From: an uncultured Prevotellaceae bacterium
GTDB lineage: Bacteria > Bacteroidota > Bacteroidia > Bacteroidales > Muribaculaceae
Assembly (NCBI GenBank): GCA_947254205.1
Contig: CAMYCE010000072.1
Coordinates: 1 to 10,714 of the forward strand
DNA: 10,714 nucleotides
Direction of reading: 5' to 3'
Shown: positions 6,305-10,714 of the stretch, piece by piece
Position numbering within the stretch: the first letter of the stretch is position 1
Layout: each line of letters begins with the position of its first letter
Made by a program: the position numbers and the translations under genes
The notes under the pieces: model-generated
What the model was told of the DNA's origin: nothing
Seen by the model: the letters and a program-made list of their open reading frames with translations, nothing else
The model's database searches: none

Positions 6305-6309
6305 AGGAG
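6305..6309 (+). promoter_or_regulatory. Shine-Dalgarno site of map
   Basis: AGGAG in an otherwise A-rich stretch ends 9 bases before the map ATG at 6319. The site falls in the 32-base secY–map gap. It is one of three clear Shine-Dalgarno sites in the window and supports the chosen start. Confidence 0.65.
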
Positions 6310-6318
6310 AAAAGAAAG

Positions 6319-7104
6319 ATGATTTATCTTAAAACTGATGAAGAAATAGAGCTTCTGCGTGAAGCTGATCTCGTGGTGGCACGCACACTTGGCGAAATCG
6401 CCAAGTGGGTGGCCCCCGGTATCACGACACGTCGTCTTAATCAAATTGGCGATGAGTATATTCGCTCACAAGGTTGCACGCCCGGTTTTTTGGGACTATA
6501 TGGATTTCCTGCAAGCCTCTGCATCTCGGTCAACGAGGTGGTGGTGCATGGCATTCCTTCCAACTATGTGCTCGAAGAGGGCGATATTGTCTCGGTCGAC
6601 TGCGGTGCAGTGACCAAGGCAGGCTTTAATGGTGACTCGGCCTACACTTTTTGTGTGGGTGAGGTTTCGGAGGAAGTGAAAAACTTGCTTCGCACCACCA
6701 AAGAGTCGCTCTATGAGGGCATCAAGCATGCAGTCCCAGGCAATCGCATTGGCGACATTGGCCATGCTGTGCAAGACTATTGCGAGAAGCGTGGCTATGG
6801 CGTTGTGAGAGAAATGTGTGGTCATGGAGTGGGGCGCAAGTTGCACGAAGACCCCGAAGTTCCCAACTATGGTCGTCGTGGCACAGGTGCACTCATCAAA
6901 AACGGCATGTGCATTGCTATTGAACCCATGATTAATTTGGGTAGCAAAAACATCGTCATCGAACGTGATGGGTGGACAACTCGCACCAAAGACCGCAAAC
7001 CCGCTGCTCATTTTGAGCATTCAGTTGCTATTCACGACGGGAAGCCCGACATTTTGTCATCATTCAAATATATTGAAGAGGTGCTGGGCGACCGCTTTAT
7101 TTAA
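6319..7104 (+). CDS. map: Type I methionine aminopeptidase
   Basis: Cytosolic metalloenzyme that removes the initiator Met from nascent proteins when the second residue is small, acting after peptide deformylase near the tunnel exit. It is 261 residues long, normal for the short type I form without an N-terminal zinc-finger extension. The five metal ligands can be placed by alignment with E. coli: Asp94 (VSVDCG), Asp106 (FNGDSA), His169 (CGHGVG), Glu202 (IEPMIN) and Glu233 (HFEHSV). The substrate-side His77 and His176 are also present. The loop between the two Asp ligands seems one residue longer than in E. coli. An AGGAG site supports the start. Position between secY and infA is usual in Bacteroidota. 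Confidence 0.97.
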   Translation: MIYLKTDEEIELLREADLVVARTLGEIAKWVAPGITTRRLNQIGDEYIRSQGCTPGFLGLYGFPASLCISVNEVVVHGIPSNYVLEEGDIVSVDCGAVTKAGFNGDSAYTFCVGEVSEEVKNLLRTTKESLYEGIKHAVPGNRIGDIGHAVQDYCEKRGYGVVREMCGHGVGRKLHEDPEVPNYGRRGTGALIKNGMCIAIEPMINLGSKNIVIERDGWTTRTKDRKPAAHFEHSVAIHDGKPDILSSFKYIEEVLGDRFI

Positions 7105-7136
7105 TTCACAGTAAAATTTTCCCCAACAATTCTTAT

Positions 7137-7355
7137 ATGTCAAAGCAAACCGCTATAGAACAAGATGGAACTATCGTAGAAGCATTATCCAACGCCATGT
7201 TCCGAGTAGAACTTGAAAATGGTCATCAAATCACAGCCCACATTTCGGGTAAGATGCGCATGCACTACATCAAAATTCTACCTGGCGACAAGGTGAAAGT
7301 TGAAATGTCGCCCTATGATCTTTCCAAAGGAAGAATTTCTTTTAGATACAAATAA
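7137..7355 (+). CDS. infA: Translation initiation factor IF-1
   Basis: Small OB-fold protein that binds the A site of the 30S subunit during initiation and works with IF2 and IF3. It is 72 residues, exactly the usual length. Nearly the whole sequence is diagnostic: AIEQDGTIVEALSNAMFRVELENGHQITAHISGKMRMHYIKILPGDKVKVEMSPYDLSKGRISFRY. The IEQDG opening and the HISGKMRMHYIKI stretch are typical of Bacteroidota copies. It is placed 32 bases after map and 14 bases before rpmJ, the common map-infA-rpmJ-rpsM order. No Shine-Dalgarno sequence is visible. Confidence 0.98.
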   Translation: MSKQTAIEQDGTIVEALSNAMFRVELENGHQITAHISGKMRMHYIKILPGDKVKVEMSPYDLSKGRISFRYK

Positions 7356-7369
7356 AAAACTTTACTAAA

Positions 7370-7486
7370 ATGAAAGTAAGAGCCTCAATAAAAAAACGTA
7401 CCCCCGACTGCAAAATCGTCCGTCGCAAGGGACGTCTTTATGTGATAAACAAGAAAAATCCTAAGATGAAGATGCGTCAAGGATAA
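7370..7486 (+). CDS. rpmJ: 50S ribosomal protein L36, zinc-free form (bL36)
   Basis: Smallest large-subunit protein, buried in 23S rRNA below the stalk base. The frame from ATG 7370 to TAA 7484–7486 encodes 38 residues, the exact family length. It begins MKVRASIKKRTPDCKIVRRKGRLYVINKKNPK and ends MKMRQG. In zinc-binding copies (E. coli) the ligands are Cys11, Cys14, Cys27 and His33. Here those positions are Thr11, Cys14, Asn27 and Met33, so zinc binding is not expected. A lone Cys14 remains. Gene order infA-rpmJ-rpsM supports the call. Confidence 0.97.
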   Translation: MKVRASIKKRTPDCKIVRRKGRLYVINKKNPKMKMRQG

Positions 7487-7520
7487 TTTTTATTAATTTT
7501 GCAAAAATAAAAATAATTAT

Positions 7521-7901
7521 ATGGCAGTACGTATAGTCGGAGTTGATCTCCCACAAAACAAAAGAGGTGTTATCGCACTCACCTATATCTATGGTATTGG
7601 TCGCAGTGCCGCCGCCACAATCCTGAGCAAGGCCGGTGTTAGCGAAGACACCAAGGTTAAGGATTGGACCGATGACGAAGCAGCTAAGGTGCGTGAGGTT
7701 ATCGGCGAGAACTACAAGGTTGAAGGTGACCTGCGTAGCGAAGTTCAAATGAACATCAAGCGATTGATGGACATTGGTTGCTATCGTGGTATCCGTCACC
7801 GCAATGGTCTTCCTTTGCGCGGGCAAAGCACCAAAAACAATGCTCGCACTCGCAAGGGTCGCAAGAAAACAGTTGCAAACAAGAAGAAAGCTACTAAATA
7901 A
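7521..7901 (+). CDS. rpsM: 30S ribosomal protein S13 (uS13)
   Basis: 30S head protein that contacts the large subunit through intersubunit bridges and touches P-site tRNA with its C-terminal tail. It is 126 residues long, normal. It starts MAVRIVGVDLPQNKRGVIALTYIYGIG (1–27), containing the helix-two-turns-helix region. It continues with EVQMNIKRLMDIGCYRGIRHRNGLPLRGQ at 74–102 and ends in a highly basic tail (TRKGRKKTVANKKKATK). In E. coli the S4 repressor binds the leader of this gene; here only a short A/T-rich gap of 34 bases lies upstream. rpsK follows after 9 bases. Confidence 0.98.
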   Translation: MAVRIVGVDLPQNKRGVIALTYIYGIGRSAAATILSKAGVSEDTKVKDWTDDEAAKVREVIGENYKVEGDLRSEVQMNIKRLMDIGCYRGIRHRNGLPLRGQSTKNNARTRKGRKKTVANKKKATK

Positions 7902-7910
7902 TATTAAAGT

Positions 7911-8300
7911 ATGGCAAAAAAGACAGTCGCAGCTAAGAAGAGAGTTGTTAAAGTTGACGGAGTTGGTCAGCTTCACGTTCATTCTTCTTTCAACAACATT
8001 ATTGTGTGCCTTGCCAATGGCGAGGGACAGGTTATTTCATGGTCTTCGGCCGGTAAAATGGGCTTCCGTGGTTCTAAGAAGAACACACCCTATGCAGCCC
8101 AAATGGCAGCCCAAGATTGTGCAAAAGTTGCTTATGACTTGGGGCTCCGCAAGGTTAAGGCCTATGTTAAAGGTCCTGGCAACGGTCGTGAATCTGCAAT
8201 TCGCACTATTCATGGTGCAGGTATTGCAGTTACCGAAATCATTGACGTTACTCCGCTTCCACACAACGGATGCCGTCCTCCCAAGAGAAGAAGAGTTTAA
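7911..8300 (+). CDS. rpsK: 30S ribosomal protein S11 (uS11)
   Basis: 30S platform protein near the mRNA exit and Shine-Dalgarno–anti-Shine-Dalgarno helix region. It is 129 residues long, the same as in E. coli. The core segments are GQLHVHSSFNNIIVCLANGEGQVISWSSAGKMGFRGSKKNTPYAAQMAA (19–67) and VKGPGNGRESAIRTIHGAGI (86–105). The C-terminus DVTPLPHNGCRPPKRRRV is diagnostic. The Asn119–Gly120 pair corresponds to the site reported to become isoaspartate in E. coli S11, so the same conversion is possible here. It is separated from rpsM by 9 bases. The window's longest spacer follows before rpsD. Confidence 0.98.
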   Translation: MAKKTVAAKKRVVKVDGVGQLHVHSSFNNIIVCLANGEGQVISWSSAGKMGFRGSKKNTPYAAQMAAQDCAKVAYDLGLRKVKAYVKGPGNGRESAIRTIHGAGIAVTEIIDVTPLPHNGCRPPKRRRV

Positions 8301-8434
8301 TGGTTTAAACAATCCTTCAAACAAACATTTTTTCGCGAATCTCTGTCAGTGAATAGATTGCACTATATAACAACCTCTCTGCAATCGCGGCTGCACTGAA
8401 GCGATTCATCAAACAAACTTTAATAATAAAAAAA
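8301..8434 (+). promoter_or_regulatory. Long spacer before rpsD with three nested helices; candidate S4 leader RNA
   Basis: This 134-base gap is the longest between genes here and contains no reading frame of interest. Three helices nest inside one another: GAATC 8337–8341 with GATTC 8403–8407; TCAGTG 8346–8351 with CACTGA 8394–8399; GATTGCA 8356–8362 with TGCAATC 8380–8386. Together they give 18 Watson-Crick pairs around a 17-base pyrimidine-rich apical loop. An alternative helix, AATCGC 8383–8388 with GCGATT 8401–8406, competes with the inner and outer helices. No T-run follows, so it is not an intrinsic terminator. A run of seven A precedes the ATG. S4 autoregulation is known in E. coli and Bacillus; its use of this site is an inference. 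Confidence 0.5.
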
Positions 8435-9043
8435 ATGGCAAGATATACCGGTCCAAAATCAAAAATTGCCCGTAAATTGGGCGAACCCATCTTCGGTGAA
8501 GATAAAGTTCTTTCAAGGAAGAACTATGCACCGGGCCAGCACGGCGCCAACAAGAGAAGAAAACTCTCAGAGTACGGTACTCAGCTTCGCGAAAAACAAA
8601 AGGCAAAGTACACCTATGGTGTATTGGAACGTCAGTTCCGCAACCTTTTCAAGAAGGCTGCTTCTCATCCTGGTGTAACTGGTGAGGTCCTTCTGCAATT
8701 ACTCGAATCACGTCTCGACAATATCGTTTATCGTCTTGGCATAGCTCCCACTCGTGCAGCTGCACGTCAGTTGGTGCTTCATCGTCACATCACAGTGAAT
8801 GGTCAAGTAGTGAACGTTCCATCTTATCAGGTTATGCCTGGCGAAGTGATTGCCGTGCGTGAAAAATCTAAGTCTCTCGAAGTGATTCAAGATGCACTTG
8901 CTGGATTCAACCACAGCAAATATCCTTGGATTGAGTGGGAGGAAAGTGTGAAAGGTGGCAAGATGATTAATCTGCCACAACGTGAAGATATTCCTGAAAA
9001 TATCAAGGAACAGTTGATCGTCGAGTTGTATTCTAAACAGTAA
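8435..9043 (+). CDS. rpsD: 30S ribosomal protein S4, zinc-free form (uS4)
   Basis: Primary 16S rRNA-binding protein that nucleates 30S assembly at the five-way junction of the 5' domain. In other bacteria it also represses its own mRNA. It is 202 residues long, normal. The N-terminal region MARYTGPKSKIARKLGEPIFG leads into the S4 core. The RNA-binding S4 domain spans about residues 92–155 (SRLDNIVYRLGIAPTRAAARQLVLHRHITVNGQVVNVPSY). The C-terminus ends PQREDIPENIKEQLIVELYSKQ. There is no Cys anywhere in the protein, so the N-terminal zinc finger of some S4 proteins is absent. It follows a structured 134-base spacer and precedes rpoA by 11 bases. Confidence 0.98.
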   Translation: MARYTGPKSKIARKLGEPIFGEDKVLSRKNYAPGQHGANKRRKLSEYGTQLREKQKAKYTYGVLERQFRNLFKKAASHPGVTGEVLLQLLESRLDNIVYRLGIAPTRAAARQLVLHRHITVNGQVVNVPSYQVMPGEVIAVREKSKSLEVIQDALAGFNHSKYPWIEWEESVKGGKMINLPQREDIPENIKEQLIVELYSKQ

Positions 9044-9054
9044 ATTTAACGTCC

Positions 9055-10047
9055 ATGGCTATTTTAGCATTTCAGAAACCAGATAAAGTTTTGATGTTGC
9101 AAGCCGACAACACTTTCGGCAAATTCGAGTTCCGCCCCTTGGAACCGGGTTATGGTGTAACCATTGGCAATGCCTTGCGTCGCATTTTGCTCTCATCACT
9201 TGAGGGATATGCTATTTGCAACATTCGCATCGATGGCGTGAAGCACGAATTCGCCACTATTCCAGGTGTGAAGGAAGACGTGACCAACGTTATCCTCAAT
9301 CTCAAGCAAGTGCGCCTGAAACGTGTGGTCGAAGACACCGACGCAGAAAAGGCTACAATCAAGGTTTCAGGCCAGGATGTGTTTAAAGCTGGTGACATTG
9401 GTAAAGTTCTTAGTGGCTTTGAGGTCCTTAACCCCGATCTCGTGATTTGCCACTTAGATGCCAACGCAGGTTTCCAGATGGATATTAACATTAATAAAGG
9501 ACGCGGATATGTTTCGGCCGACGAAAACATGAATCCCAACGATGCTCTCGATGTGATTGCTATCGACTCGATTTACACGCCCATTATTAATGTGAAATAT
9601 TCGGTTGAGAACTTCCGTGTCGAACAGAAGACCGACTACGAGAAACTCTTACTCGAAATTACTACCGATGGCTCAATCCTGCCCAAGGATGCCCTCAAAG
9701 AAGCAGCCAAGATTCTTATTCAACACTTCATGCTTTTCTCCGATGAGAAAATTGCACTCGATGCAACCGAGAGCGAAGGCAATGAAGAGTTTGACGAAGA
9801 AGTATTGCACATGCGCCAACTCCTCAAAACCAAATTGGTGGACATGGACTTGAGCGTGCGTGCACTCAACTGCCTCAAATCGGCCGAGGTTGAGACTCTT
9901 GGCGAGCTTGTTGCTTTCAACAAGACCGACCTTCTCAAGTTCCGTAATTTCGGTAAAAAATCCTTGTCCGAGCTTGAAGAGCTCCTAACCAATTTGGGAC
10001 TCTCCTTTGGCATGGATATTTCTAAGTATAAATTAGATAAAGAGTAA
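9055..10047 (+). CDS. rpoA: DNA-directed RNA polymerase alpha subunit
   Basis: Alpha subunit of RNA polymerase. Its N-terminal domain dimerises and nucleates the beta and beta' subunits, and its C-terminal domain contacts upstream DNA and activators. It is 330 residues long, normal. The N-terminal domain (about 1–235) includes EPGYGVTIGNALRRILLSSLEGYAICNIRIDGVKHEF (30–66). An acidic linker (about 236–250) follows. The C-terminal domain has DLSVRALNCLKSAEVETLGEL and FGKKSLSELEELL. Arg269 and Asn272 correspond to E. coli Arg265 and Asn268, the residues that contact the UP element, so DNA-binding capacity looks intact. It sits between rpsD and rplQ, the conserved alpha-operon order, with rplQ 5 bases downstream. 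Confidence 0.98.
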   Translation: MAILAFQKPDKVLMLQADNTFGKFEFRPLEPGYGVTIGNALRRILLSSLEGYAICNIRIDGVKHEFATIPGVKEDVTNVILNLKQVRLKRVVEDTDAEKATIKVSGQDVFKAGDIGKVLSGFEVLNPDLVICHLDANAGFQMDININKGRGYVSADENMNPNDALDVIAIDSIYTPIINVKYSVENFRVEQKTDYEKLLLEITTDGSILPKDALKEAAKILIQHFMLFSDEKIALDATESEGNEEFDEEVLHMRQLLKTKLVDMDLSVRALNCLKSAEVETLGELVAFNKTDLLKFRNFGKKSLSELEELLTNLGLSFGMDISKYKLDKE

Positions 10048-10052
10048 TTAAA

Positions 10053-10532
10053 ATGAGACACAATAAAAAATTCAATCATTTAAGCCGCAAGAAAGCTCAT
10101 CGTGATGCCCTCTTGGCTAACATGACTATTTCTTTGATTTTCCACAAGAGAATCTTTACAACCTTGGCCAAGGCAAAGGCATTGCGTGTCTATGCCGAGC
10201 CTCTCATCAATCGCGCCAAGACCGACGACACTGCCTCGCGTCGTGTTGTTTTCAGCTACTTGCAAAACAAGGAAGCTGTTACCGAGCTTTTCAAAAACAT
10301 TTCGCAAAAGATTGGCGATCGTCCCGGTGGCTACACTCGCATCTTGAAGCTGGGTAACCGCTTGGGTGATAGTGCCAAAACTTGTTTCATTGAGCTTGTT
10401 GACTACAATGAGGCTTTGCTTGCCGACAAGAAGGAAGGCGCAGCCAAGAAGTCAACTCGTCGTAGCCGTCGCAAAGCAACTGCTCAAGCCGAAACTGCAA
10501 CCGAAGCTCCTAAGGCCGAGGCTGCCGAATAA
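10053..10532 (+). CDS. rplQ: 50S ribosomal protein L17 with basic then acidic C-terminal tail (bL17)
   Basis: Bacteria-specific large-subunit protein near the tunnel exit. It is 159 residues long, against 127 in E. coli. The conserved domain covers about residues 1–123: MRHNKKFNHLSRKKAHRDALLANM, then ISLIFHKRIFTTLAKAKALRVYAEPLI (26–52) and GGYTRILKLGNRLGDSAKTCFIEL (92–115). Residues about 126–159 form a low-complexity tail, first Lys/Arg-rich (KKSTRRSRRKA) then Ala/Glu/Thr-rich. Extended tails are common in this phylum, as far as I recall. It begins 5 bases after rpoA and is the last gene of the cluster, followed by a hairpin and a terminator. Confidence 0.97.
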   Translation: MRHNKKFNHLSRKKAHRDALLANMTISLIFHKRIFTTLAKAKALRVYAEPLINRAKTDDTASRRVVFSYLQNKEAVTELFKNISQKIGDRPGGYTRILKLGNRLGDSAKTCFIELVDYNEALLADKKEGAAKKSTRRSRRKATAQAETATEAPKAEAAE

Positions 10533-10544
10533 TGGTTATTCCTA

Positions 10545-10593
10545 AACACTGCTCTGTATTTCTTTTTTACAAGGATACATGAGCAATAGTGTT
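10545..10593 (+). other. Long bulged hairpin in the 3' untranslated region of rplQ
   Basis: AACACT-GCTC-TGTAT (10545–10559) pairs with ATACA (10575–10579), GAGC (10581–10584) and AGTGTT (10588–10593). This gives 15 Watson-Crick pairs with a one-base bulge (T10580) and a three-base bulge (AAT 10585–10587), both on the 3' side, around a 15-base loop. It lies 12 bases after the rplQ stop and just before the terminator. The T-run is inside the loop, not after the stem, so it is not itself a normal terminator. Confidence 0.55.
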
Positions 10594-10600
10594 CAACGAT

Positions 10601-10640
10601 AAAAGCATTGAGTGAAATGTGTCGCCCAATGCTTTTTTTT
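10601..10640 (+). terminator. Rho-independent terminator after rplQ
   Basis: A perfect 10-bp stem AAAAGCATTG (10601–10610) / CAATGCTTTT (10627–10636) with a 16-base loop runs into eight T residues (10633–10640). It starts 68 bases after the rplQ stop and marks the probable end of the alpha-operon transcript. The A-tract on the 5' side could also allow some termination on the opposite strand. Confidence 0.87.
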
Positions 10641-10714
10641 CAAAAGTTTTTACTGTAACATTTAACCCAAATCGGTCATTAGGTTTCTTTGTTTTTGTCA
10701 AATTATTTTGAGTA

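Noticed and set aside
8332..8339. TTCGCGAA palindrome as a separate operator in the rpsK–rpsD spacer
   Set aside because: An eight-base palindrome is short and it partly overlaps the outer helix of the nested structure. There is no independent support.
7774..8352. 192-codon plus-strand frame running across the end of rpsM, rpsK and into the spacer
   Set aside because: It is an out-of-frame shadow of two firmly identified ribosomal genes. Its composition is not protein-like and it resembles no family.
10641..10714. Promoter for a gene beyond the window (TTATTTTG near 10703–10710)
   Set aside because: It deviates from TAnnTTTG, has no -33 element at proper distance, and no downstream gene is visible. 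I see nothing supportable in these 74 bases.
1..10714. Mobile element, CRISPR, defence or other novel multi-gene system
   Set aside because: All coding space is filled by standard ribosomal, translocation and transcription genes in conserved order. There are no direct repeats, integrase or transposase genes.

Overview
This window is a contiguous, all-plus-strand stretch of the bacterial S10–spc–alpha ribosomal-protein supercluster. It runs from a 5'-truncated rplP (uL16) to rplQ (bL17), followed by an intrinsic terminator. I count 22 protein genes: rplP(partial)-rpmC-rpsQ-rplN-rplX-rplE-rpsN-rpsH-rplF-rplR-rpsE-rpmD-rplO-secY-map-infA-rpmJ-rpsM-rpsK-rpsD-rpoA-rplQ. Two of them, rpmD and rpmJ, are very short.

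The organism is most likely a member of the Bacteroidota, probably order Bacteroidales. The protein sequences have the character of that group (IF1, bS17-type uS17, bL36, RpoA). map follows secY directly with no adk between them, and bL36, uS14 and uS4 lack zinc-binding cysteine sets. Most start codons lack a Shine-Dalgarno sequence and sit in A/U-rich context. I cannot assign a genus from this alone.

Layout: 1–2311 carries the end of the S10-type block and the first spc genes, very tightly packed, with rplX and rplE overlapping by one base. 2312–2424 is an unusually long spacer before rpsH and holds two inverted repeats. 2425–7104 carries rpsH to rplO, then secY (translocon channel) and map (N-terminal methionine removal). 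7137–8300 carries infA, rpmJ, rpsM and rpsK. 8301–8434 is the longest spacer in the window; its sequence can fold into three nested helices just before rpsD. 8435–10532 carries rpsD, rpoA and rplQ. 10533–10714 holds a bulged long hairpin, then a clear rho-independent terminator, then about 70 bases with no visible gene.

Together these genes supply both ribosomal subunits, initiation factor 1, the RNA polymerase alpha subunit, the Sec channel and methionine aminopeptidase. They were probably co-transcribed and balanced by ribosomal-protein feedback. I see no mobile element, CRISPR, defence system or novel protein. The most interesting signals are non-coding: the two outlier spacers lie exactly upstream of rpsH and rpsD, whose products (S8 and S4) are autogenous regulators in other bacteria. 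Other points are the three isolated strong Shine-Dalgarno sites and the 3'-UTR hairpin.
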